A stretch of 43,933 nucleotides of DNA, taken from Youngiibacter multivorans. Lineage in GTDB: Bacteria; Bacillota; Clostridia; Clostridiales; Clostridiaceae. The notes below the pieces were generated by a model. That model searched no databases. It had not been told where the DNA came from and saw only the letters and a list, made by a program, of their open reading frames with translations. The position numbers and the translations under genes are program-made. The DNA lies in assembly GCF_017873395.1 (NCBI RefSeq), contig NZ_JAGGKC010000032.1, positions 1 to 43,933 on the forward strand, read 5' to 3'. The stretch's first letter is position 1, and every line of letters starts with the position of its first letter. This document shows positions 14,806 through 22,569 of the stretch, piece by piece.

Positions 14806-15423
14806 ATGGGGAAGCTTTATTTCAGGTATGGAGCTATGAATTCAGGAAAATCGACCAGCCTTATGCAGGTCGCACATAATTACGAAGAGAGAGGCATGAA
14901 GGTCAAGATATTCAAGCCTATGATGGATTCCAAGGGTGGAGAGAAGCTGGTTTCAAGGCTTGGGGTCACGAGGGATGCCGACTACGCAGTGAGGGTTGAT
15001 GACGACCTGTATGACGTGACTGAGAAGTGGATACAGGAAGAAGGAAAGGTACATTGCATCCTTGTGGATGAAGTACAGTTCCTTAAGAAGAAACAAATAG
15101 ACCAGCTGCTCAAGGTGGCTGTCATACTGAACGTACCCGTAATATGTTACGGACTCAGGACGGATTTTCTTATGAACGGCTTTGAGGGAAGCGAAAGGCT
15201 TTTACTTCTTGCACACAGCATAGAGGAAATGAAGACAATCTGCACATGCGGAAAGAAGGCGCTTCTGAATGGCAGAAAGGTCAACGGCGAGTTTGTCTTT
15301 GAGGGCGAACAGGTTGCCATAGACATGGGAGGAGAGGTTGAGTACCAGTCTCTCTGTCCGGAGTGCTACTTCAAGCTTAGGAAGAAGTACGAGGAAAAGA
15401 AAAGGAAAAAGGAGATCGGATGA
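14806..15423 (+). CDS. tdk: Thymidine kinase (type II)
   Basis: 205-aa cytosolic kinase phosphorylating thymidine with ATP in pyrimidine salvage. The P-loop is at the N-terminus (YGAMNSGKSTSL), the Walker B/base-clamp segment is ILVDEVQFL, and a C-terminal zinc site is formed by CTCGKKA...CPEC. The ATG at 14806 follows AGGAGGGG at 8 nt; the ATG at 14785 precedes the ribosome site and is rejected. First gene of the run tdk-DUF1385-prmC-prfA, overlapping the next gene by 4 nt. Confidence 0.95.
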   Translation: MGKLYFRYGAMNSGKSTSLMQVAHNYEERGMKVKIFKPMMDSKGGEKLVSRLGVTRDADYAVRVDDDLYDVTEKWIQEEGKVHCILVDEVQFLKKKQIDQLLKVAVILNVPVICYGLRTDFLMNGFEGSERLLLLAHSIEEMKTICTCGKKALLNGRKVNGEFVFEGEQVAIDMGGEVEYQSLCPECYFKLRKKYEEKKRKKEIG

Positions 15424-16319
15424 GAAATGTCAAGGTTGGCGGACAAGCCGTCATAGAAGGCGTCATGATGAGGGGCGCAACTGGAATAGCGACGGCAGTA
15501 AGGACTCCTGGAGGAGAGATTCTCGTGGAGAGGTCAAACAAGCTGCCTCTGTCCAAGAAATACAGTTTCTTCAAGTTGCCTGTGGTAAGAGGTGCGGTAG
15601 CGCTTGTGGATTCAATGGCAATTGGAATGGAGAGCCTTAATTTCTCAGCATCGGTATTCGGACAGGATGAAGAGCCGACAAGGTTCGAAAGCTTCCTGAA
15701 GGATAAATTCGGCGAAAAGGGTGAAAAGTTCCTCGAGTGGGTCACTGTCGCAGTGAGCCTTGCCATAGGCATATTCATATTTTTCATAATCCCTACGCTG
15801 ATTACCGGACTTCTGAAGTCCAAAGGACTTTCGAACTTGGGATTGAACCTGGTTGAAGCGGTTCTCAGGATATCAATATTCATCGGGTACATTGTTGGAA
15901 TAAGCCTGATGAAGGATATATACAGGGTATTCCAATACCATGGAGCAGAGCACAAGGCAATTGCCTGCTATGAACAGGAGCTGCCGCTGACTGTTGAAAA
16001 TGTAAGGTCATGCACAAGATATCATGCGAGATGCGGAACAAACTTCATGTTTCTGGTCATGGCAGTCAGCATATTCATATTCTCTTTCACTGGCTGGACA
16101 ACTCCGCTTATGAGGATTGGAATGAGGCTGGCACTTCTTCCTCTGGTTTCAGGAATAACTTATGAGATAATTCGGTGGCTTGGAAAAGGAAGCGGACCAC
16201 TGCGGGATATCATCGCCTATCCGGGGATGATGCTGCAGAGGCTGACAACAAAGGAACCGACTGATGACATGATCGAGGTCGGGATAAGGGCACTGATGGA
16301 AGCTGAGGGGCTTAACTGA
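15420..16319 (+). CDS. DUF1385 (YqhQ-like) membrane protein
   Basis: 299-aa protein of the DUF1385 family. The N-terminal block VGGQAVIEGVMMRG is diagnostic; VVRGAVALVDSM and YHGAEHKAIACYEQ are further conserved blocks. About four hydrophobic segments are visible (about residues 110-135, 150-170, 215-235, 235-255), so it is a membrane protein. Function is unknown; the conserved His/Glu/Cys residues in GAEHKAIACYE could bind a metal or be catalytic (inference). The ATG overlaps the tdk stop (ATGA), and prmC follows 1 nt after its stop, so it is part of a tight operon, as commonly seen in Clostridia. Confidence 0.88.
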   Translation: MRNVKVGGQAVIEGVMMRGATGIATAVRTPGGEILVERSNKLPLSKKYSFFKLPVVRGAVALVDSMAIGMESLNFSASVFGQDEEPTRFESFLKDKFGEKGEKFLEWVTVAVSLAIGIFIFFIIPTLITGLLKSKGLSNLGLNLVEAVLRISIFIGYIVGISLMKDIYRVFQYHGAEHKAIACYEQELPLTVENVRSCTRYHARCGTNFMFLVMAVSIFIFSFTGWTTPLMRIGMRLALLPLVSGITYEIIRWLGKGSGPLRDIIAYPGMMLQRLTTKEPTDDMIEVGIRALMEAEGLN

Positions 16320-16320
16320 T

Positions 16321-17172
16321 ATGGCGACAGTGGCACAAATGTTATTATGGGCGGGGAAGGAACTTGAGTCCACAAGTGAAACCCCTATGCTCGATGCGAG
16401 GGTCATTCTCGCTCATGTGATTGGCAAGGATTCGATCTATGTGATGACTGAGAGGGATGTCGTATTACCAAGAGCCCATGAATGGGTGTACAGGGAAGCG
16501 ATAGAAAGAAGGAAGAAAGGAACGCCAATTGCCTATATAACCGGCATGAAGGAGTTCATGGGAATGGATTTCAGGGTCTCTGAATCAGTTTTGATTCCAA
16601 GGGCGGATACTGAGGTCCTGGTGGAAAAGTCCATTGAGATACTGAGGGACAGGAAGGAAGCAAAAGTTCTCGACCTCTGCTGCGGTTCAGGAGCCATCGG
16701 GCTTTCAATAGCGAAATTCGTTGGTGGATCACATGTGGTTCTTGCTGACATAAGTCAGGAAGCCATAGGTGTATCCAAGGAAAATGCCTTCATGCTTGGC
16801 CTTGAGGGCAGGGCAGAATTCGTGGTATCCGACCTGTTTGAAGGTGTCAGCGGAAGCTTCGATTTGATAGCTTCAAATCCTCCGTACATTTCCGGAGAGG
16901 ACATGGAGAAGCTGCCAAAGGATGTTGCGGATTTTGAGCCCCACGGCGCACTTTATGGCGGGGAAGACGGACTGGACTTCTACAGGAAAATAACTGAAAA
17001 TGCGATTTCCCATCTCAATAGGGGTGGGGTGCTGATATTTGAGATCGGATACGATCAGGGTGATGAGGTCATGGATATAATGAAGAGGAACGGATTCAAA
17101 GGAATACAGCTTTTTAGGGACCTGTCGGGAAGACCGAGGGTTGTTTTCGGCGAGCTCGTTCCGGAAACGTAG
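16321..17172 (+). CDS. prmC: Release-factor glutamine methyltransferase
   Basis: 283-aa SAM-dependent enzyme that N5-methylates the Gln of the GGQ motif in release factors RF1/RF2. An N-terminal helical domain (1 to about 80) recognises the factor. The catalytic domain has the SAM loop VLDLCCGSGAIGLSIAK and the substrate-glutamine motif NPPYI. It starts 1 nt after the DUF1385 stop, without a conventional ribosome site, consistent with coupling. The next gene encodes its substrate, RF1. Confidence 0.95.
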   Translation: MATVAQMLLWAGKELESTSETPMLDARVILAHVIGKDSIYVMTERDVVLPRAHEWVYREAIERRKKGTPIAYITGMKEFMGMDFRVSESVLIPRADTEVLVEKSIEILRDRKEAKVLDLCCGSGAIGLSIAKFVGGSHVVLADISQEAIGVSKENAFMLGLEGRAEFVVSDLFEGVSGSFDLIASNPPYISGEDMEKLPKDVADFEPHGALYGGEDGLDFYRKITENAISHLNRGGVLIFEIGYDQGDEVMDIMKRNGFKGIQLFRDLSGRPRVVFGELVPET

Positions 17173-17223
17173 CTGACCTTTCTTGAACATCTGAAAATAA
17201 CAATATGATAGGAGAGTAAGGAA

Positions 17224-18303
17224 ATGCTTGAAAGATTGAATTTTGTAGAAGGAAAATATGAGGAGCTGACACTGAGGATAAGTGATCCTTCAGTTATGGC
17301 TAACCAGTCCGAGTGGCAGAGGCTTGTCAAGGAACATGCTGAACTGCAGAATGTAGTTACGATGTACAGGGAGTATAAGAAGCTGGAACAGGAGCTCGCA
17401 AATAATATGGACATGCTCGAGATAGAGGATGACCAGGAGATGCGTGAGATGATCCAGGAAGACATGAAGAGCAACAGGGAAGGAATGCAGAAGATAGAGA
17501 GCGACCTTCAGATAATGCTGCTTCCGAAGGACCCGAATGATGACAAGAACGTATTTGTGGAGATAAGGGGTGGAGCAGGCGGAGATGAAGCTGCACTGTT
17601 TTCCTATAACCTTTTCAGGATGTACTCAAAATACGCTGAATCCAGAAGATGGAAGGTCGAGATAATGAGCCTCAATGAGACCGACATCGGAGGATACAAG
17701 GAAGTGGTGTTCCTGTTAAAGGGTCAGGGAGCATACTCGCAGCTCAAGTACGAATCAGGAGTGCACAGGGTGCAGAGGGTTCCTGACACTGAATCGAGCG
17801 GAAGGGTGCATACCTCCACTGCTACAGTTGCGGTTTTGCCTGAGGTTGATGAAGTTGATGTCCAGATTGACCCCAACGACCTGAGGATTGACGTCTACAG
17901 GTCATCAGGAAATGGTGGACAGTCGGTCAATACGACAGACTCGGCAGTCAGGGTTACGCATCTGCCATCCGGATTGGTAGTTGCCGTTCAGGATGAGAAA
18001 TCCCAGCTCAAGAACAAGGACAAGGCTATAAACATACTCAGGTCAAGACTTTTCGAGAGGGCAGAGCAGGAAAGGGCCAAGGGCATAGCCGACGAGAGGA
18101 AGAGCCAGGTCGGAACCGGAGACAGGTCTGAGAGGATAAGGACATACAACTATCCACAGGGAAGGGTAACCGACCATAGGATAAACCTTACACTGTACAA
18201 GCTTGATACCTTCATGAATGGTGATATTGAAGAGATGATAAGCGCGCTGATAAACTATGACCAGGCTGAGAAGCTTAAGGCCATGGGGGACAGGGACAAC
18301 TGA
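17224..18303 (+). CDS. prfA: Peptide chain release factor 1
   Basis: 359-aa class I release factor reading UAA and UAG. The stop-codon-reading P-x-T motif appears as RVPDTESSGRVHTS. The catalytic loop is SGNGGQSVNTTDSAVR, in which the Gln is methylated by PrmC. The basic C-terminal part (ERIRTYNYPQGRVTDHR) is typical. ATG has AGGAG 8-9 nt upstream. It follows prmC by 51 nt and precedes the threonylcarbamoyl-AMP synthase gene. In Bacillus, spoIIR lies in this interval; none is present here. Confidence 0.97.
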   Translation: MLERLNFVEGKYEELTLRISDPSVMANQSEWQRLVKEHAELQNVVTMYREYKKLEQELANNMDMLEIEDDQEMREMIQEDMKSNREGMQKIESDLQIMLLPKDPNDDKNVFVEIRGGAGGDEAALFSYNLFRMYSKYAESRRWKVEIMSLNETDIGGYKEVVFLLKGQGAYSQLKYESGVHRVQRVPDTESSGRVHTSTATVAVLPEVDEVDVQIDPNDLRIDVYRSSGNGGQSVNTTDSAVRVTHLPSGLVVAVQDEKSQLKNKDKAINILRSRLFERAEQERAKGIADERKSQVGTGDRSERIRTYNYPQGRVTDHRINLTLYKLDTFMNGDIEEMISALINYDQAEKLKAMGDRDN

Positions 18304-18328
18304 TTGAGCCCTGTCTGTGGAGATACTT

Positions 18329-19396
18329 ATGGAAACTATTAAGGTCAGGATAACTGAAGATATTGAGCCTGCTGTGAAGGAACAGCTTCTTGAGGCTGCC
18401 GCTGATGTCCTGAGGCGGGGAGGGACTGTTGCATTCCCCACAGAGACTGTCTATGGACTTGGGGCTGACGCCCTTGATTCAGAGGCTGTGGAAGGCATAT
18501 TCAGGGCAAAGGGGAGACCTCAGGACAATCCGCTTATTATCCACGTCTCTGACAGGAACCTTGAAGAATATGCTGATAAGATTCCTCTGAAAGCCCGGGA
18601 GCTCATGGACAGATATTGGCCGGGTCCGCTGACTGTGATACTCAGGAAGAAAGACATTATTCCTGAAAGGACAAGTGCAGGACTTGATACCATAGGCATA
18701 AGGATGCCAGACGAGCCATTGGCCCTTGAAATCATAAGAAGGCTCGGAAGGCCGGTTGCCGCCCCTTCCGCCAATATTTCAGGGCGTCCGAGCCCTACTA
18801 CCTACGAGAGATGTGTCGAGGACCTCGATGGCAAGGTGGACATGATTATCGGAGGCGGCAGAAGTACAGTAGGACTTGAGTCAACCATAGTGGATTACAC
18901 TGTAGTTCCCCCAAGGGTTCTGAGGCCTGGCGGAATAACACTTGAGATGCTGAATGAGGTGGATCCTTCCATCGAATACATGGAATCCTTCACCAGAGCA
19001 GGCTCTGACGAAGGTCCCAAGGCCCCCGGTATGAAATACAGGCATTATTCGCCAAAGGCTCCCATCATCATAATAAAGGGTGAAAAGAACAAAGTTGTTG
19101 AAAAAATCCGTACACTGGTGCAGAATTATATGAGGGACGGAAAGAAGGTAGGAATACTTGCTCCATCCCAAAGGGCAGCAGAATATGTTTTTGATGGCGG
19201 CAACGCGATCTTCATAGGAATGGGCAGCGAAGACAGACCGCATGAGAATGCCAGGCTGCTTTTCGAGGCTCTGAGGTCCTTCGATGACTTAAGCTGTGAT
19301 ATAATTCTTTCTGAAGCGGTTAAAGAAGAAGGTCTGGGTGCTGCTGTCATGAACCGGCTTTCAAAAGCTGCGGGATTCAACATTATCGAGGTGTAA
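18329..19396 (+). CDS. Threonylcarbamoyl-AMP synthase (TsaC/Sua5, long form)
   Basis: 355-aa enzyme making threonylcarbamoyl-AMP from threonine, bicarbonate and ATP for t6A37 of ANN-reading tRNAs. The YrdC/Sua5 domain covers residues about 15-210 (GGTVAFPTETVYGLGADA, FRAKGRPQDNPLI, PVAAPSANISGRPSPT). The linker APGMKYRHYSPKAP and a C-terminal Rossmann-like Sua5 domain define the long form (YwlC type). ATG 18329 follows GGAG at 6 nt; the GTG at 18317 is upstream of that site. Confidence 0.95.
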   Translation: METIKVRITEDIEPAVKEQLLEAAADVLRRGGTVAFPTETVYGLGADALDSEAVEGIFRAKGRPQDNPLIIHVSDRNLEEYADKIPLKARELMDRYWPGPLTVILRKKDIIPERTSAGLDTIGIRMPDEPLALEIIRRLGRPVAAPSANISGRPSPTTYERCVEDLDGKVDMIIGGGRSTVGLESTIVDYTVVPPRVLRPGGITLEMLNEVDPSIEYMESFTRAGSDEGPKAPGMKYRHYSPKAPIIIIKGEKNKVVEKIRTLVQNYMRDGKKVGILAPSQRAAEYVFDGGNAIFIGMGSEDRPHENARLLFEALRSFDDLSCDIILSEAVKEEGLGAAVMNRLSKAAGFNIIEV

Positions 19397-19400
19397 GCAG

Positions 19401-19826
19401 ATGAAAGTTCTATTCGTTTGTACCGGAAATACATGCAGAAGTCCCATGGCAGAGGTAATCTTCAATGAGATGTACAAAAATCACCATGCCGAATCAAGGG
19501 GACTTCATACAAGACACGGAGACAGGATTGAGGCGAATGCGCTGAGGGTTCTGAAAAGGGAGTATGGCTTCGATGAGAACAGGATAGCCGAGCAAGTCAC
19601 TTACTCGGACATCAATGAGGCGGATATTGTCATTGCAATGACTGAAGCCCACAAGCGCGAACTGTCAGGGCTTTACGGAATGGACAATGTGAGGACACTG
19701 AAGGAGCTTGCAGGATCAAAGGGCGACATAATCGATCCATACGGTATGGATGAATTCGTATATCGCCGTGTATTCAGCGAAATCAGGGAATTGCTAGAAA
19801 GAATAAGATTGTTCAGGGAGGAATGA
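19401..19826 (+). CDS. Low-molecular-weight phosphatase, probably protein-arginine phosphatase (YwlE type)
   Basis: 141-aa LMW-PTP fold protein. The catalytic P-loop is CTGNTCRSPMAE at residues 7-18; the Thr at position 4-5 of the loop, instead of the Ile/Leu of tyrosine phosphatases, is the feature reported to favour phospho-arginine. The general-acid loop is IIDPYGM. The kinase partner (McsB) is not in the window. It starts 4 nt after the sua5 stop and 1 nt before rpiB, in the same order as Bacillus ywlC-ywlE-ywlF. Confidence 0.87.
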   Translation: MKVLFVCTGNTCRSPMAEVIFNEMYKNHHAESRGLHTRHGDRIEANALRVLKREYGFDENRIAEQVTYSDINEADIVIAMTEAHKRELSGLYGMDNVRTLKELAGSKGDIIDPYGMDEFVYRRVFSEIRELLERIRLFREE

Positions 19827-19827
19827 A

Positions 19828-20271
19828 ATGAAGATAGCAATAGGATCGGACCACGGCGGAGTGAATCTCAAAGCCAAGGTCGCAGACCACATAAGGTCAA
19901 GGAACATAGAATTAGTGGACTTTGGGACATTCAATCAGGATTCCATAGATTATCCTGATGTATCAGAGAAAGTAGGCGTTGCTGTAAGAAACGGTGAATT
20001 TGATTTCGGTATACTGATTTGCGGAACAGGCATCGGCATCGGCATAGCAGCCAACAAGATTTCTGGAATCAGAGCGGCTCTTTGCCACGACACATTCAGC
20101 GCGACCGCTTCCAGGGAGCACAATGACGCCAATATCCTCTGCATGGGTGAAAGGGTCATAGGGCCTGGACTTGCGCTTGATATTGTCGATGCATTCCTTG
20201 CAGCTGAGTTCCTGGGTGGAAGACATGCTGCGAGGGTTGATAAGATAAACGGACTAGAGGGAAAATATTGA
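19828..20271 (+). CDS. rpiB: Ribose-5-phosphate isomerase B
   Basis: 147-aa RpiB/LacAB-type isomerase of the pentose phosphate pathway (ribose-5-P to ribulose-5-P). Motifs: IGSDHGGVNLK at the N-terminus, the Cys base in LICGTGIGIGIAANK, and ALCHDTFSATASREHNDANILCMG. AGGAGG lies 5 nt before the ATG. RpiB enzymes sometimes act on allose-6-P, but the housekeeping context supports ribose-5-P. Confidence 0.95.
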   Translation: MKIAIGSDHGGVNLKAKVADHIRSRNIELVDFGTFNQDSIDYPDVSEKVGVAVRNGEFDFGILICGTGIGIGIAANKISGIRAALCHDTFSATASREHNDANILCMGERVIGPGLALDIVDAFLAAEFLGGRHAARVDKINGLEGKY

Positions 20272-20288
20272 TTACAAGGGAGAATAAG

Positions 20289-20918
20289 ATGGGCAGAGTA
20301 ACTGAGATAAAGCATCCACTGATACTTCACAAGCTGGCGATAATAAGAGATAAGAATACAGGGTCCAAGGACTTCAGGGAGCTTCTCGAAGAGATTGCGA
20401 CACTGATGGCTTATGAGGTCACAAGGGATATGGCAGTGGAGGATGTACAGGTAGAGACACCTGTAGCCATGGCAACCTGCAAGATGCTTGCTGGAAAGAA
20501 GCTTGCGATTGTTCCCATACTGAGGGCAGGAATGGGTATGGTTGATGGAATACTGAAGCTTATACCGGCTGCAAAGGTAGGCCATATAGGACTCTACAGA
20601 AATGAGGAGACTCTTCAGCCAGTTGAGTACTTCTGCAAGCTTCCCAAGGATATTGAGGAAAGGGAAGTCATTGTTGTCGACCCTATGCTTGCGACAGGCG
20701 GCTCGGCAGCTGATGCCATAACCCTGCTTAAGAAAAGGGGCGCAACAAACATAAAATTCGTAGGCCTTGTGGCAGCACCAGAAGGTGTAGCTCATCTGAC
20801 AAAGGCACATCCTGACGTGGACATATACGTCGCAGCAATTGATGAGAGACTGAATGAGAAGGGTTATATTGTCCCTGGTCTTGGAGACGCAGGAGACAGG
20901 CTTTTCGGAACAAAATAG
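20289..20918 (+). CDS. upp: Uracil phosphoribosyltransferase
   Basis: 209-aa salvage enzyme making UMP from uracil and PRPP. PRPP-binding loop VDPMLATGGSA, KVGHIGLYRNEET and the C-terminal uracil-binding YIVPGLGDAGDR are all present; length equals Bacillus Upp. The ATG at 20289 follows AAGGGAG at 6 nt; the upstream TTG at 20268 precedes that site. A terminator follows directly. Confidence 0.97.
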   Translation: MGRVTEIKHPLILHKLAIIRDKNTGSKDFRELLEEIATLMAYEVTRDMAVEDVQVETPVAMATCKMLAGKKLAIVPILRAGMGMVDGILKLIPAAKVGHIGLYRNEETLQPVEYFCKLPKDIEEREVIVVDPMLATGGSAADAITLLKKRGATNIKFVGLVAAPEGVAHLTKAHPDVDIYVAAIDERLNEKGYIVPGLGDAGDRLFGTK

Positions 20919-20926
20919 CACAAAGG

Positions 20927-20955
20927 ATATACACTTCAAGGAGTGTATATTTTTT
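20927..20955 (+). terminator. Terminator between upp and wecB
   Basis: ATATACACT pairs with AGTGTATAT around a 6-nt loop, followed by TTTTTT (20950-20955). wecB starts only 15 nt later, so its mRNA depends on read-through of this hairpin or on a promoter not seen here. Confidence 0.8.
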
Positions 20956-20969
20956 ATAAAGGAGAAAAG

Positions 20970-22112
20970 ATGATTAGAGTCATGAGCGTGTTCGGCACCA
21001 GGCCTGAAGCCATAAAGATGGCTCCGCTTCTGATCGAGATGAGGAAGCGCAGGGAATTTGAATCGATTGTCGCACTCACTGGCCAGCACAGGGAGCTTTT
21101 GAAGAATGTCCTCAATGATTTTGGCATTGGATGGGATTTCGACCTGGACCTGATGAAGGGTTCCCAGACACTCTCGCACATAACCACATCAGTCCTGGAG
21201 GGCATGTCGGGGATAATTGCAAGCGTAAAGCCTGACATCGTTCTTGTCCACGGAGACACGACCACAAGCTTTGCCGGAGCCTTGGCTGCATTCTACGAGA
21301 AGACGATGGTAGGCCATGTTGAGGCGGGGCTGCGGACCCATGACAAGTATGCTCCTTATCCTGAGGAGATGAACAGGACACTTACATCAAGGCTTGCTGA
21401 CCTGCACTTTGCGCCTACAGCAGGTGCAGAAGAGAACCTGCTAAAGGAAGGGATTCCTGGATCAAGGATATATGTGACAGGCAATACGGTAATAGATGCT
21501 CTGAAGACCACTGTCAGTGAGGATTACACATTTGAAGACGAGTTTCTTAAGAAGGTCGATTTCAGCAGGGACATCATCATGGTGACCGCCCACAGGAGAG
21601 AGAACCTTGAACACGGTATCCATGATATTTCAATGGCACTCAAGTTCCTAGCTGAGAGGAAGGATGCTCAGATAGTGTATCTTGTGCATCCTAATCCAAA
21701 GATCAGACAGGAAGCTGAGAAAGTTCTTAAGGGTACGGACAGGGTGCATCTTCTGGGTGCCCTCGGAACCAAAGAGACTCATAACCTGATGGCCAGGTCC
21801 AAACTGATACTGACAGACTCGGGAGGCATACAGGAAGAGGCACCATATCTCGGGAAGCCTGTACTAGTCCTCAGGGACGTCACAGAACGGCCTGAGGCGG
21901 TTGAAGCAGGGGTTGTCAGACTTGTGGGCACAGACACCCAAAGGATCATAGACGAAGCCTCAAGGCTGCTGGACGACGACAAGGCATATGCAGAAATGGC
22001 GAAAGGCGGAAGTCCTTACGGTGATGGACAGGCATCGGGCAGGATTCTTGACGCGATTCAAGCTCATTTCGGAATTGAAACTGACTTCAAAAGATTCGTA
22101 TACGAAAAGTGA
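20970..22112 (+). CDS. wecB: UDP-N-acetylglucosamine 2-epimerase (non-hydrolysing)
   Basis: 380-aa GT-B-fold enzyme converting UDP-GlcNAc to UDP-ManNAc for teichoic acid or other surface polymers (MnaA in Bacillus). Motifs: VFGTRPEAIKMAPL at the start, HGDTTTSFAGA, HVEAGLRT and TDSGGIQEEAPYLGKP. ATG 20970 follows AAAGGAG; a GTG at 20943 lies in the terminator stem and is not used. The order upp-wecB is conserved in Bacillota, though the ATP synthase genes that usually follow are replaced here by a tRNA gene. Confidence 0.95.
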   Translation: MIRVMSVFGTRPEAIKMAPLLIEMRKRREFESIVALTGQHRELLKNVLNDFGIGWDFDLDLMKGSQTLSHITTSVLEGMSGIIASVKPDIVLVHGDTTTSFAGALAAFYEKTMVGHVEAGLRTHDKYAPYPEEMNRTLTSRLADLHFAPTAGAEENLLKEGIPGSRIYVTGNTVIDALKTTVSEDYTFEDEFLKKVDFSRDIIMVTAHRRENLEHGIHDISMALKFLAERKDAQIVYLVHPNPKIRQEAEKVLKGTDRVHLLGALGTKETHNLMARSKLILTDSGGIQEEAPYLGKPVLVLRDVTERPEAVEAGVVRLVGTDTQRIIDEASRLLDDDKAYAEMAKGGSPYGDGQASGRILDAIQAHFGIETDFKRFVYEK

Positions 22113-22183
22113 GCATTGCCAAGGGATTACGGCAATCTGAACTGAAATTGACGCTGGTTTAAGCTGTTTTGTTCATTTTTTGC

Positions 22184-22212
22184 TTGAAATCTTTGTAAAA
22201 GCAAAGTATACT
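22184..22212 (+). promoter_or_regulatory. Promoter of tRNA-Tyr copy 1
   Basis: TTGAAA (22184-22189), 17-bp spacer, TATACT (22207-22212), about 34 bp before the mature tRNA. Confidence 0.8.
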
Positions 22213-22245
22213 AATACTTGTCGGTTCTGAAGGGCCGACAAACAG

Positions 22246-22330
22246 GGAGGAGTTCCCGAGCGGCCAAAGGGGGCAGACTGTAAATCTGTTGCTTTCAGCT
22301 TCAGTGGTTCGAATCCACTCTCCTCCACCA
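22246..22330 (+). tRNA. tRNA-Tyr (GUA), copy 1
   Basis: An 85-nt class II tRNA. The acceptor GGAGGAG pairs with CTCCTCC, the anticodon GTA is at 22280-22282 inside the loop CTGTAAA, a long variable arm is present, the T-loop is TTCGAAT, and the CCA end is encoded. It differs from copy 2 at one base (C instead of T in GAG[C/T]GGCC of the D-loop). Confidence 0.97.
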
Positions 22331-22353
22331 TAACGTCAACCTTAGTTGACAAG

Positions 22354-22384
22354 AAAACCACCTCGTTTAGGGGTGGTTTTTTGT
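22354..22384 (+). terminator. Terminator after tRNA-Tyr copy 1
   Basis: AAAACCACC (22354-22362) pairs with GGTGGTTTT (22372-22380), followed by more T. A smaller hairpin GTCAAC-CTTA-GTTGAC (22335-22350) precedes it. Confidence 0.88.
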
Positions 22385-22434
22385 TGAATAAAAACGTAAC
22401 AGCACTTGTGATACCTTTGACACTTCAGAGAGAG

Positions 22435-22478
22435 AAAATCTCCGGAGAACGGCATGGATCGCCGCTTCCGGAGATTTT
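22435..22478 (-). terminator. Terminator of the pdxR-type gene
   Basis: AAAATCTCCGG (22435-22445) and CCGGAGATTTT (22468-22478) form a long stem with an inner CGGC/GCCG helix. T-rich tails occur in both directions. It lies about 90 bp past the stop codon of the minus-strand regulator. Confidence 0.7.
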
Positions 22479-22569
22479 AAATTTTCTGGAAACTGCGTAA
22501 TGTGAGTTACAATTGTGTAACATCTTCAGTCTCCCATGATGCCTAGAGGAGCTGTAATCACATAGGCTT

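Noticed and set aside
19950..21179. 409-codon minus-strand reading frame over rpiB and upp
   Set aside because: Antisense shadow of well-recognised genes; Cys/His-rich product without known domains or ribosome site.
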